Of a stretch of 64,000 nt of DNA, positions 49,657-57,780 are shown piece by piece. The DNA is from Funiculus sociatus GB2-C1 (GTDB lineage Bacteria > Cyanobacteriota > Cyanobacteriia > Cyanobacteriales > FACHB-T130), in NCBI RefSeq assembly GCF_039962115.1, contig NZ_JAMPKJ010000030.1, positions 1 through 64,000 on the forward strand. The letters run 5' to 3'. The translations under genes were made by a program, and so were the position numbers. Under the pieces are notes generated by a model. The model was not told the DNA's origin and ran no database searches. It was given only the letters and a program-made list of their open reading frames with translations. The stretch's first letter is position 1. Each line of letters begins with the position of its first letter.

Positions 49657-50973
49657 CTAACTAATAACTTTTCCGGTGACAGATAGCCCTTCTACAATCA
49701 GAGAGGGTGTATAAATCGAATCGTTCCAATCGGCATCGCCTCCCAGTGCTACTAACTGTTTCAGCGCTGTGTAGACGTTACCCGCAACCATAGTATCTTT
49801 CACTCGCCCGACTACCTGACCGTTCTGGACGCGGTAGCCTAGCTCAACGTTAACCGAGAAGTCGCCAGAAATACCAGCACCGCCGCCCAGCATCTGGTCT
49901 ACCACCAGTCCATCATCCAATTTTTGCATTAAGTCCAACAGCGTCCCCTTCCCTTGCCCAACCAGCAAATTAAATAGTTCTGGTGTGGGATAGCTGCCTA
50001 AACCAGGGCGAAACCCGTTGCCTGTGGTGCCACTGCCCAGCTGCCGCCCTGTGGTGCGATCGGTGTAAAATAGTTGCAAAATGCCGTCTTTTATAAAGAT
50101 TAGTTCCCGTGTGCTGGTGCCTTCATCATCAAAAGGACAGCTGAATGGCCCCGATTGCGGGTTTTGGGAAATGGTGATGGCTTCTGATATTACCTGTTCG
50201 GTAAGGCGATCGCTCCAGGGGGAAGCACCTTCGATTACCCGTTTGCCATTGAGTGCAGCTGCAACTGTCCCCCAAAGCATTTCCGCTGCTTTGGCGGTGA
50301 ATAGCACTGGTACGCGACCGATGGGGGGGGAAACGTTTTCTTTAGACCAACTCAATCGCTGCACAATTTGGAGAGCCAGCGCGACTGGATCGAGTCTGTC
50401 CCGCTGGGTTTGACCATCGCTGACACTAAGAATATCATCCCCCCGCACCCACTCTGCTCCTAGATAACAGCTGAGGGTGGTATCGGTATAACGGCAATCT
50501 AGTCCTTTAGAGTTGATAAATCGTGTAGTTTCTGATTCGCATTCCCAGGTGCTAGAACAGAGGACTTCTGGGTAAGCGTCTCGGACAATGGCGATCGCTT
50601 CTTTGCCCATAGACACCAGATCCTCAACTTGTACTACCTCTCCCAAGTCTGGATAGTTGCCTTTAGTACCATCAGTTAGTTCCACGGTTTCTGGTGGGTT
50701 GAGCTTAGCGATCGCGATCGCCCGATCCACCAAGGCTTGCGCTTCCACCGCTCCATAGGCGACGGCTAGCCCCGGACGCCCATTTTGCCACAGCCGCAGG
50801 GCTGTGCCTTCTGCTTGAGCTATTTCTAGCTGTTTGAGTCGGTTGGCTTCAAAAAATACCGGTCGAGATAGCGATCGCGACTGATAAACCTCCGCTGCTT
50901 CTGCTCCTGAGTGCAAGGCTAGATCCAATAGCTGCTCTGCTAGAGTCTCTTGTGGCAAATCGTTAAAACCCAT
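49657..50973 (-). CDS. pmbA: TldD/PmbA family metalloprotease
   Basis: A 438-residue TldD/PmbA-family protein. Seen are the N-terminal GAEAAEVYQSRSLSRPVFFE, the central RFINSKGLDCRYTDTTLSCY, PVLFTAKAAEMLWGTVAAAL, and the conserved C-terminal LGGGAGISGDFSVNVELGYR with GNVYTALKQLVALGGDADWN. TldD/TldE heterodimers act as zinc proteases that process leader peptides such as microcin B17 and modulate the CcdA antitoxin. The HExxxH metal motif is in TldD, not in this TldE/PmbA subunit, and none is seen here. The TldD partner is not in the window. Start ATG at 50973. Confidence 0.88.
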   Translation of the reverse strand: MGFNDLPQETLAEQLLDLALHSGAEAAEVYQSRSLSRPVFFEANRLKQLEIAQAEGTALRLWQNGRPGLAVAYGAVEAQALVDRAIAIAKLNPPETVELTDGTKGNYPDLGEVVQVEDLVSMGKEAIAIVRDAYPEVLCSSTWECESETTRFINSKGLDCRYTDTTLSCYLGAEWVRGDDILSVSDGQTQRDRLDPVALALQIVQRLSWSKENVSPPIGRVPVLFTAKAAEMLWGTVAAALNGKRVIEGASPWSDRLTEQVISEAITISQNPQSGPFSCPFDDEGTSTRELIFIKDGILQLFYTDRTTGRQLGSGTTGNGFRPGLGSYPTPELFNLLVGQGKGTLLDLMQKLDDGLVVDQMLGGGAGISGDFSVNVELGYRVQNGQVVGRVKDTMVAGNVYTALKQLVALGGDADWNDSIYTPSLIVEGLSVTGKVIS

Positions 50974-51295
50974 ATCTATTGATAACTATGGAATAGGCAA
51001 CCGCCAAGACGCTCTTAAAAGGTAAAAGGAAAAAGCGCCCCAACGATAGGGTCTAGCTATGCTTCCCCGAATCGTGGGGCAAGACAGTAAAAATGCAAAA
51101 AAAAGAGAAAATATTCCCTAGTAGTAAATAATCTTCTAGGTGGGCATTTTAACTTCTTCTGGTGCTTTTTTTTGCTTTTTTCCTTTAACTTTTTTAAGAG
51201 AGTCTAAAGTAGTAAGCAATCTTCATCTGGTGGCATTTTAACTTTTTATGAGAGTCTTTTTCTTTTTCCCTTTTTACTTTGCCATCAGAGTCTTT
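50974..51295. other. Poly-pyrimidine intergenic region with direct repeat
   Basis: An approximately 37-base direct repeat, AGTAGTAAATAATCTTC...GGCATTTTAACTT (51120-51156) and AGTAGTAAGCAATCTTC...GGCATTTTAACTT (51209-51245), lies in a T/C-rich tract. A CGCCCCAACGAT...ATCGTGGGGC hairpin at about 51036-51080 may end the upstream transcript. No gene was seen. Confidence 0.45.
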
Positions 51296-52180
51296 TTACT
51301 TAACTACAGGCAACTCTTGCAGTAGCCAAAACCCCGCAAACGATTCTGTCTGGGGGGTGGACTGAAAAGCTAAAAAATGCACCATCCCCGCTTTTTGCTT
51401 AGCCTGCTCAAAGTTTTTGGCTTCCTCCAGAATTTTTGGGTCTTTGAGATTAGCCAGAACCCAGCTATTACTCTCCCCTGTCTCCAATAACAATCTAGGC
51501 GACGCACCACCGCTGAACTTGATAAAAGCTGGTTCAATCCCAGACATCCAGCCAGCCATTGGTGTCGCCCTAGGGGAAAAAATCACCACGCCAGGAATTG
51601 GCGTTTGGGGCGCAAGGGGTGCGGTATCTGTCGCACCTATCAGCGGGAAAGCTTCCCCAAAGCCAATATCCCACTCGTGCATTTCCTCAAATTCCGCCGC
51701 AGGCAACGTTACAAACGCCCACTGCTGACCTCTCAAAGCATCTGGTAGAGGCTGGGGTGGCTGGGTTTGGTATTGCACAGATGGATTAGGCGCAACAAGT
51801 TGATAGCCCGGTTCTTTGGGATAAACTTCCTGCATCCGCTCTTGTAGCCAGAAATACAGCGAAAAAGTCCGGCGAGAAAGTTGAGCTGAGATGCCCAATT
51901 CATCGCAGGCTTTGACGATCATCTTGGTCATCGGACGGCGGAAAAAGCGGATTTTTTGGGGAGCGCCGGTCTTGGAGGATGCGATCGCCTCCTCCAAGGT
52001 CGTCCGCAACCATATCGAATTCACCTGGTTATTGGGGCAGAACTGAGCATAACGAAACAAAGACTCAGGTTTTGTGCGGGTATCCAAAGGACTCTCGCAC
52101 ACCAATAATTCCCAAATTTTTTTCTGATTCTCGTCCAAAATCGGGCGAGAGTAAAAATCTAATTCCCAAACTGTTCCCAT
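51296..52180 (-). CDS. Tab2/Atab2-type RNA-binding protein
   Basis: A 294-residue protein of the Tab2/Atab2 (DUF1092) family. The start at 52180, MGTVWELDFYSRPILDENQK, matches the family; the open frame extends further but into sequence that lies within the RtcA gene's upstream region. KIRFFRRPMTKMIVKACDEL, RRTFSLYFWLQERMQEVYP and FVTLPAAEFEEMHEWDIGFG are conserved blocks. Tab2 binds the psaB 5' UTR in algae and Atab2 supports PSI and PSII translation in plants; the cyanobacterial role is probably similar but unproven. It diverges from rtcA, 61 bases apart. Confidence 0.87.
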   Translation of the reverse strand: MGTVWELDFYSRPILDENQKKIWELLVCESPLDTRTKPESLFRYAQFCPNNQVNSIWLRTTLEEAIASSKTGAPQKIRFFRRPMTKMIVKACDELGISAQLSRRTFSLYFWLQERMQEVYPKEPGYQLVAPNPSVQYQTQPPQPLPDALRGQQWAFVTLPAAEFEEMHEWDIGFGEAFPLIGATDTAPLAPQTPIPGVVIFSPRATPMAGWMSGIEPAFIKFSGGASPRLLLETGESNSWVLANLKDPKILEEAKNFEQAKQKAGMVHFLAFQSTPQTESFAGFWLLQELPVVK

Positions 52181-52241
52181 ACCAAGGCGCTCAAAACTTA
52201 TCCTATCTTTTATGATACGGGGGAAGCATCCCTTGCCCTTC

Positions 52242-53285
52242 ATGATTTACATAGACAGCTCTTACGGCGAAGGCGGCGGACAAGTGTTACGCACTTCCCT
52301 CAGCCTTGCGACTATCACAGGTCAACCGATACGCATCGAACGCATTCGGGCGGGACGCAAAAAGCCCGGACTAGCTGCCCAACACCTTACAGGGGTACGG
52401 GCGGCGGCGGCAATTTGCAACGCCCAAGTACAGGGGGATGAGTTGGGTTCAACGAATTTAGAGTTTACCCCCAGTTACTCTGTTCAAGCTGGAAAATACA
52501 CCTTTGATGTCAGCGACGCACGGGAAGGCCGATCGGCGGGTGCTGTCACTTTGGTTTTGCAGACTATCTTGCTGCCCTTAGCTCTCGCTCGCGGCGATTC
52601 GCAAATAATACTGCGCGGCGGCACTCATGTAGCATATAGTCCCTCACTCTCCTACATTGAGCAAGTTTACCTGCCCATCTTGAAACGAATGGGGGTGCAA
52701 GCTGAAGTAAGGCTACACCGTTGGGGATGGTATCCGCAAGGCGGCGGAGAAGTGGAACTCCACGTCAGCGGCGGTAGCACCCTCAGCAGCATTAATTTAC
52801 TCGAACGAGGACAATTGCAGGAAGTGCGGGGTTTAGCTGTGGTGACACAACTGCCCTCCCACATTCCGCAACGGATGGCAAGCCGTGCAGAGAATTTGTT
52901 ACACGAGGCACATCTGAAAGTTACGGTGCGTCCATTGCGAGAAAGGGGTGTTGCACCAGGAGCGGGTATTTTTCTCACAGCTGAGTATGAAGACAGTTTG
53001 GCTGGTTTTGGTGCCTTGGGGCGTTTGGGGTTGCCAGCTGATAAAGTAGCCGAAATAGCTTGTCAGGAGTTGCTGAATTTTCATAAAACTAATGCACCTG
53101 TTGAGGAGCATTTGGCGGATCAGTTGCTATTACCTGCGGCTTTGGGTTCCGAGACGAGTCAATACCGAGTAGCTGAGATTAGCACCCATTTAACTACCAA
53201 TGCTTGGGTGATTCATCAGTTTGGCATTGCATCGATAACTATAGATGAAGTTGAGCGGGTGGTGACTGTAACACCCAACACTTAA
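52242..53285 (+). CDS. rtcA: RNA 3'-terminal phosphate cyclase
   Basis: A 347-residue RtcA enzyme that turns an RNA 3'-phosphate into a 2',3'-cyclic phosphate with ATP, through a covalent enzyme-AMP. IDSSYGEGGGQVLRTSLSLA is the signature start, QVRGLA-like (RGLAVVTQLPSHIPQRMASR) and PLRERGVAPGAGIFLTAEYE are conserved, and VEEHLADQLLLPAALG holds the nucleophilic His. The length is normal. The ATG at 52242 (MIYIDSSYGEGGG) fits; an ORF start at 52212 adds ten unconvincing residues. No rtcB or rtcR neighbour was seen, so it is an isolated RNA-repair gene. It diverges from the Tab2 gene. Confidence 0.92.
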   Translation: MIYIDSSYGEGGGQVLRTSLSLATITGQPIRIERIRAGRKKPGLAAQHLTGVRAAAAICNAQVQGDELGSTNLEFTPSYSVQAGKYTFDVSDAREGRSAGAVTLVLQTILLPLALARGDSQIILRGGTHVAYSPSLSYIEQVYLPILKRMGVQAEVRLHRWGWYPQGGGEVELHVSGGSTLSSINLLERGQLQEVRGLAVVTQLPSHIPQRMASRAENLLHEAHLKVTVRPLRERGVAPGAGIFLTAEYEDSLAGFGALGRLGLPADKVAEIACQELLNFHKTNAPVEEHLADQLLLPAALGSETSQYRVAEISTHLTTNAWVIHQFGIASITIDEVERVVTVTPNT

Positions 53286-53522
53286 AGAGGCAGCGATGTT
53301 CTAAGAGGGCGATCGCTTTCTCTTTTCCCATCTGGCAATCAGAAACCATATTTAGCGCCCAGTACCACAATTTTGTCCCTATAATTTGCCTTTTGACGCA
53401 AATCACATTTTTCTCTGATGAGAATCGCGCCTCTAAAAGCTGGAGATCACCTGTTTTGATGGTGAATTTGCACGAACATTATTGAAGAAAGATATAAGTC
53501 CACTATCTAGAGGAATAAAAAT

Positions 53523-53762
53523 ATGCCAACGTCTTATTCAGTAACTTCTTCTGTAAAACCTGCCGATCAAAACGCGCTGACTCAGGCTGATGTTTCGGGG
53601 AACACTGTTGCTGGTGTTCTCCTATTTGTCATTCCTTTGACCATTATTTTAGGAGCTGTTTTATATAAAAAGTTTCGTCCTAAACATCGTGCTACTCTTC
53701 TGCTGGAACAGATTGAAATTTTAGAGAGAATCTGGCGGATTAGTCCAGAAAATAAATATTAA
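53523..53762 (+). CDS. Small single-helix membrane protein
   Basis: A 79-residue protein with one transmembrane helix at about residues 28-49 (AGVLLFVIPLTIILGAVLYK). It is followed by a basic segment (KKFRPKHRATLL) and ends with an amphipathic helix (LEQIEILERIWRI). Not recognised beyond 'cyanobacterial hypothetical'. Shine-Dalgarno-like AGAGGAATAAAAAT precedes the ATG (AGAGG, about 9 bases). It is monocistronic. Confidence 0.65.
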   Translation: MPTSYSVTSSVKPADQNALTQADVSGNTVAGVLLFVIPLTIILGAVLYKKFRPKHRATLLLEQIEILERIWRISPENKY

Positions 53763-53910
53763 ATGCTAAACATAAAAATAGCAGACTACCACCGCCCTTT
53801 CTCATTTCAGTCCACACTGGAGAAGAAATACCCGAAGTTTTGATGGATTTGCAGTGGTTAAAAACGCGACTGCTGGCGGTGGATTTCCCTTGACGCTAAA
53901 AGCGATCGCA
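53763..53910. other. Possible gene remnant
   Basis: On the plus strand 53787-53893 reads, without a start codon, as FLISVHTGEEIPEVLMDLQW then LKTRLLAVDFP and a stop, which looks like the end of a real protein. No upstream part is found, so it may be the C-terminal stub of a lost gene. Confidence 0.35.
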
Positions 53911-54621
53911 TTAAATTCGCCTAACTAAAGTGGGAGCGATAGCTAAAGAATCCTCAAATATTGCTCCTCGCCGCTTCAACTCCAGCCTCATCTCCTCACC
54001 AAGTCCTACATTCCATCCAAATTCAGCATTCTTAACTTTTGCACCGTTCAGGATAGCACCACTGAAGATGGCACCCTTCAAGTCAGCACCAGTTAAGTCA
54101 GCACGGCTCAGGTTGGCACCCTTCAGGTCAGCACCAGTTAAGTCAGCACTACTCAGAGAAACACCAATCAGTTCAGCACGCTTGAGGTTAGCACCAATCA
54201 AGATCGCACCATTGAGGATGGCACCGCCCAGGATAGCATGGCTCAGGTTGGCATGGCTCAAATCGACGACACTACTCAAGTCTGCACCGCTCAGGTCAGC
54301 ATGGCTCAGGTTGGCACCCCGGAGATCCACCCCCCGAAGATCCACACCACTCAGGTTGGCGCAACTGAGATCGGCACTACTGAAAATAGCATGGCTCAGG
54401 TCGGCACCACTGAGGTCGGAACAGCTCAAATTGCCATCGCTGAGGTTGAAACAGCTCAGATTGACCCCACGGAGATCGATATTGCTCAGGTCGGCTCCTG
54501 CGAAATCTTCGGCAGGATTTAGAGCGGAAATTTCCGCAAGCTCAAACAAATCATCAGTTTGTGCCTCTACAACCAGATGGATCAGTTCTTCAATTTCCTG
54601 AAGAGATTTAGTCTTAGTCAT
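53911..54621 (-). CDS. Pentapeptide-repeat protein, second gene of module B
   Basis: A 236-residue protein. An N-terminal helical cap (KSLQEIEELIHLVVEAQTDD, ALNPAEDFAGADLS) is followed by ~32 tandem A(D/N)LSX pentapeptides (about residues 41-205; GADLSHAIFSSADLSCANLS) and a C-terminal cap (FGWNVGLGEEMRLELKRRGA). Its start codon overlaps the stop of the preceding gene by 8 bases (ATGACTAA), so the two are translated together. The same cap sequences occur in the genes at 55551 and 56829, so these form a paralogous set. The function is unknown; the beta-helix rod may be a DNA mimic or a scaffold. Antisense frames in this region are shadows of the repeat. Confidence 0.85.
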   Translation of the reverse strand: MTKTKSLQEIEELIHLVVEAQTDDLFELAEISALNPAEDFAGADLSNIDLRGVNLSCFNLSDGNLSCSDLSGADLSHAIFSSADLSCANLSGVDLRGVDLRGANLSHADLSGADLSSVVDLSHANLSHAILGGAILNGAILIGANLKRAELIGVSLSSADLTGADLKGANLSRADLTGADLKGAIFSGAILNGAKVKNAEFGWNVGLGEEMRLELKRRGAIFEDSLAIAPTLVRRI

Positions 54622-55336
54622 ATAGCAACACTGCCTGACTTAAATAGGGCGTTAATTTTGTATCTATTAGCCACTGGGTAATCATTGTGTTTAACACTAC
54701 CCTCTTATTAGAATTAATATCTTCTAAACCCAATCCTTGTATATCCCTCAACAGGATATCTTTCTTTGAAATTTCAAAAAAACCTGTCACAATGCAAGGC
54801 TTTTTCGTCACATACAAAGTTCCCAGTTTTTCCCGATAACTCACGCCAATCAATACTGGCTGACTCCTCTCTTTTGTAAAAGTCCAAGACGGGTTTTCTG
54901 GCTCCCCTTGAGTTGTAACTTGATAAGCAGTGACTCCAAATTTATTCATCATATCTGCTTTTTGCTCCCCGGTGCCGGTTGCTTTCGCTTTAGCTTTAAT
55001 CTCACTTAGGGCAGCATCACAGTCTGTGGAATTTTGAGATTTATTAACTTCCCGATTTTGTCTATCCGTGTGAATCAAAAGTTGACGCGAGCCTGTTAAC
55101 TTACGCGAGTCATAGGGCATAACGCCATTTGTCAGCTTCAGTTTTAGTTTTGCACTTTTTAAGCCAAACTTGACTTGACCGCCCAAGAACGACTCCCAAT
55201 CTTCCTTGAAACTCACGGTCAAGTAGAGGTCAATGTGTCTAGGTGATTTTGGCTCCCCGTTCAATTCCATGTACAGGCAACCAGATTTGTTTTCTAGCTG
55301 AACCACCCGAAGCGGCTGGGGGAGAGGCTTTTGCAT
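54614..55336 (-). CDS. Unknown protein, first gene of module B (pentapeptide partner)
   Basis: A 240-residue protein not recognised. Its first half is beta-rich (SGCLYMELNGEPKSPRHIDL, GQVKFGLKSAKLKLKLTNG). A Lys/Ala-rich helical linker at ~108-128 (LSEIKAKAKATGTGEQKADM) leads to a second beta part (VLIGVSYREKLGTLYVTKKP). The C-terminus, GLGLEDINSNKRVVLNTMIT then LTPYLSQA, is clearly related to that of the 87-residue protein at 57517-57780 (GLGLKNISRNKRAVIERIIA then IKPYADQA). Both are followed by a pentapeptide gene with an 8-base overlap, so this C-terminal module is the partner-specific feature. The role may be a conflict- or stress-related regulator, but this is guesswork. Start ATG at 55336. 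Confidence 0.75.
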   Translation of the reverse strand: MQKPLPQPLRVVQLENKSGCLYMELNGEPKSPRHIDLYLTVSFKEDWESFLGGQVKFGLKSAKLKLKLTNGVMPYDSRKLTGSRQLLIHTDRQNREVNKSQNSTDCDAALSEIKAKAKATGTGEQKADMMNKFGVTAYQVTTQGEPENPSWTFTKERSQPVLIGVSYREKLGTLYVTKKPCIVTGFFEISKKDILLRDIQGLGLEDINSNKRVVLNTMITQWLIDTKLTPYLSQAVLLYD

Positions 55337-55550
55337 TAGAGCATCTCAAGAAGTGCAAATACATCGGGTAGAGAATCCGCCAAGTTGCCACTTCAGTTGT
55401 AAATTAGTCTATTCCTTTAGCAGCAAGATGCACCAGTTGCTTTGCCTACCTGGTGTGACTCATTCGGCAATTACTTAAATATTAATAAAGCTAACATAAA
55501 GGTGCCATCCATCAACGGTATTGACTACTAATTGAAACATACAATTGTCC

Positions 55551-56756
55551 TCAGTCATCGTCAATAATTGCCCCACGCTGCTTCAGCTCAAGCTTCATCG
55601 CCTCGGAAAGTCCTAAAGCCCCTATTAGGCGAGCATTTTCTATATTGGCACCGCTTAAATTGGTACGCTTGAGGTCAGCATTTTGCAAATTCGCCCTGCT
55701 TAAGTTGGCACCACTCAAGTCAGCATCACTGAGAGTAGCACCACTCAAATCTGCTGCCGCTAACTGGGCATTAGGTAAGTAAGCGCTGTATAAGTTTGCA
55801 CTCTCCAGGTTGGCACCACTGAGGTTAGCGCGGGGCATTTTGGTACGCAAATCGGCTCGACTCAGGTTAGCACCACGCAAGTCAGCATCGCGGAGGTTGG
55901 CATTACAGAGGCAGGCACCAGCCAGGTTAGCACTTTCCAGGTTGGCACGGCTCAAGTCCGCAAATGTTAGGTCTGCGTCGCTCAGATTGGTATGATTGAG
56001 ATCAGCATTGCTCAGGTCGGCGCTGCGGAGGTTAATACCACTCAGGTCAGCTTTGGCAAAATCCTCAGATGGATTGATGCCAAGCATTTTGGCGTGAGTT
56101 AGGAAGTCTAGAACCTCAGCTTGCCATAGTTTCCTGACAAGAGAGGAGTGCTGTTGCTGGTAGTCGTTCGCCGCTTGCGAGTCAAGAAGAGCATCTGAGA
56201 CTAAACGTAGATTTTTGAGCGCCAGTCCCTCTGTTCGACTATCTGGCAATTGGAGCGCGATCGCTCGACACTCTTGAAAGCATTCCTTCGCCTGGCTATA
56301 CTCATCTAAGGAATAGTAAACTGCTCCCAGATTCAAGAGCGTTTGCATCTCACTTTGACGATCTTGAATTTCGCGGACAATGGTTAAACGCTGTTGCTGG
56401 TAAGCGATCGCTTTTAGCTCCTCTCCCATCAGGTAGTAAGCATTTCCCAAGTTACCAAGGGCATTCCCCTCACCGCGTCGGTCTTGGATACTTTGAGCTA
56501 GATTCAAGTGCTGCTGATAGAATGCGATCGCTTGCGGTAAATCTCCCAAAGCCTTGTATGCAGCTCCCAGATTTCCTAAAGCGGCTCCCTCCCCAATGCT
56601 ATTTTGGCTGGCTTGATACATAGAAAGCGCCTCTTGCCAAGACTGCATTGCAACCTCTAGAGACGCGATTAGTCGCGTCTCTATATACGCCTGATATTGC
56701 TCAATTCCTTGCTTTAGCAGTTGGTCGGCTTCAGGAGTCATAGTCGAACTCTGCAC
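55551..56756 (-). CDS. TPR and pentapeptide-repeat fusion protein
   Basis: A 401-residue protein with two repeat classes. Residues ~8-190 hold about four TPR units (GAALGNLGAAYKALGDLPQA, GNALGNLGNAYYLMGEELKA, ALNLGAVYYSLDEYSQAKEC type). A short linker (LTHAKMLGINPSEDFAKADL) joins to ~28 pentapeptides from ~230 (RSADLSNADLNHTNLSDADL). The cap GALGLSEAMKLELKQRGAII is shared with its neighbours. The first TPR has an extra ~9 residues (IETRLIASL) encoded by the palindrome TAGAGACGCGA at 56658-56683, inserted in frame. It lies between the two module pairs on the same strand. The TPR part probably binds a protein partner. Start ATG at 56756. Confidence 0.87.
   Translation of the reverse strand: MQSSTMTPEADQLLKQGIEQYQAYIETRLIASLEVAMQSWQEALSMYQASQNSIGEGAALGNLGAAYKALGDLPQAIAFYQQHLNLAQSIQDRRGEGNALGNLGNAYYLMGEELKAIAYQQQRLTIVREIQDRQSEMQTLLNLGAVYYSLDEYSQAKECFQECRAIALQLPDSRTEGLALKNLRLVSDALLDSQAANDYQQQHSSLVRKLWQAEVLDFLTHAKMLGINPSEDFAKADLSGINLRSADLSNADLNHTNLSDADLTFADLSRANLESANLAGACLCNANLRDADLRGANLSRADLRTKMPRANLSGANLESANLYSAYLPNAQLAAADLSGATLSDADLSGANLSRANLQNADLKRTNLSGANIENARLIGALGLSEAMKLELKQRGAIIDDD
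56658..56683. repeat. GAGACGCGA palindrome inserted in a TPR coding region
   Basis: TAGAGACGCGA (56658-56668) and TCGCGTCTCTA (56673-56683) are perfect complements around TTAG. The element sits in frame in the first TPR of the TPR-pentapeptide gene and adds about nine residues to what should be a 34-residue unit. Confidence 0.7.
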
Positions 56757-56828
56757 CAGATAAGGTAACTGGATTAAGAGCTATTAACTCTTAACTCCTA
56801 AGTTTTTATAAATAGCCTTTTTTATTTT

Positions 56829-57524
56829 TTAGCAGATTGCCCCGCGTCGCCTCAAGTCCCGTTTTATGCTCTCTGCCAATCCTTCATTTTCGCCAAATCG
56901 AGCCTTCTGGACTTTCGCACTGCTTAGGTCAGTATCGCTGAGGTTAGCACCACGTAGGTCAGCGCTGCTCAGGTCAACACCCTGCATATTGACACCAATC
57001 AAGATGGCATTACTTAGGTTGGCACGGCGCAGAGAAGCATGACTCAGGTTAGCATCGCTTAGGTTGACACAGCACAATTTCGCATCCATCAAGTTGGCGC
57101 GGCGCAGGTCAACTCCAATTAGTTTGGCATCATTGAGAGTAGCACAAAGCAAGTTGCAAGTGTTGAGGCTAGCACCAACCAGGTTGGCACCGCTCAAGTT
57201 GATATTGATCGTGTCAGCACAAATCAAGTTGGCACTGATCAAGTTGGCATTGCTGAGGTCAGCATTGTTCAGGTTGGCTCTGCTCAGGTTAGCACCACTC
57301 AGGTCAGCACAACTGAGGTTAGCAGCCAGTAACATAGTACCGCTCAAAATGGCACCGCTTAAATCGGCACCACTCAGGTCAACACCACTCAGGTTCCCAC
57401 CAGCAAAATCTTTCAGAGGATTTAATCCAGCCATTTGCGCTAGTTCAGAGAAATTATCTGTCTCTGCTTCTACGACGCGCAGGATCAGGTTTCTGATTCT
57501 CTGGAGAGATTTTTCATTAGGCAC
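56829..57524 (-). CDS. Pentapeptide-repeat protein, second gene of module A
   Basis: A ~231-residue pentapeptide protein, paralogous to the one at 53911-54621. From GTG at 57524 it reads M-PNEKSLQRIRNLILRVVE..., which aligns residue by residue with MTKTKSLQEIEELIHLVVEA of its paralogue, followed by MAGLNPLKDFAGGNLSGVDL, ~32 pentapeptides and the cap FGENEGLAESIKRDLRRRGA. An ATG at 57548 gives eight extra residues, but the GTG is favoured because it creates the same 8-base overlap (GTGCCTAA) with the preceding stop as in module B. Function unknown. Confidence 0.85.
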   Translation of the reverse strand: MPNEKSLQRIRNLILRVVEAETDNFSELAQMAGLNPLKDFAGGNLSGVDLSGADLSGAILSGTMLLAANLSCADLSGANLSRANLNNADLSNANLISANLICADTININLSGANLVGASLNTCNLLCATLNDAKLIGVDLRRANLMDAKLCCVNLSDANLSHASLRRANLSNAILIGVNMQGVDLSSADLRGANLSDTDLSSAKVQKARFGENEGLAESIKRDLRRRGAIC

Positions 57525-57780
57525 ATTCCCACTTGGCCTGATCTGCATAAGGTTTTATGTTTGACTCCGAGACGCTCAGGGCAATAATTCTCTCTATCAC
57601 TGCCCTCTTGTTACGACTAATGTTTTTCAAGCCTAGTCCCTCTGCATCAGGATAGTCTGCCACTAGAGAGCTTTCTTTTTGTAACTGAGTCAGAATTTCT
57701 TCTAAAGAGCTTTGCAGCTCAGTAGTATTTTTATTTTTCAGTTGCTCTAGTTTTAAGTTTGCACAATTTGGGTATTGCAT
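57517..57780 (-). CDS. Small partner protein, first gene of module A
   Basis: An 87-residue protein. The first ~45 residues are helical (NLKLEQLKNKNTTELQSSLE, ILTQLQKESSLV). The last ~40 residues (GLGLKNISRNKRAVIERIIA then IKPYADQA) match the C-terminal end of the 240-residue protein at 54614. It precedes the pentapeptide gene with an 8-base overlap. It is probably the first gene of the five-gene cluster. Start ATG at 57780. The function is unknown; its small size next to a DNA-mimic-like repeat protein recalls regulator/inhibitor pairs, without proof. Confidence 0.72.
   Translation of the reverse strand: MQYPNCANLKLEQLKNKNTTELQSSLEEILTQLQKESSLVADYPDAEGLGLKNISRNKRAVIERIIALSVSESNIKPYADQAKWECA

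Noticed and set aside
53930-54601. Long plus-strand frames antisense to the pentapeptide genes (also 55810-55995 and 57064-57564)
   Set aside because: The 15-base periodicity of pentapeptide DNA keeps the opposite strand open; their products are Ser/Arg/Leu-rich repeats (SAPLRLAPL) without ribosome-binding sites.
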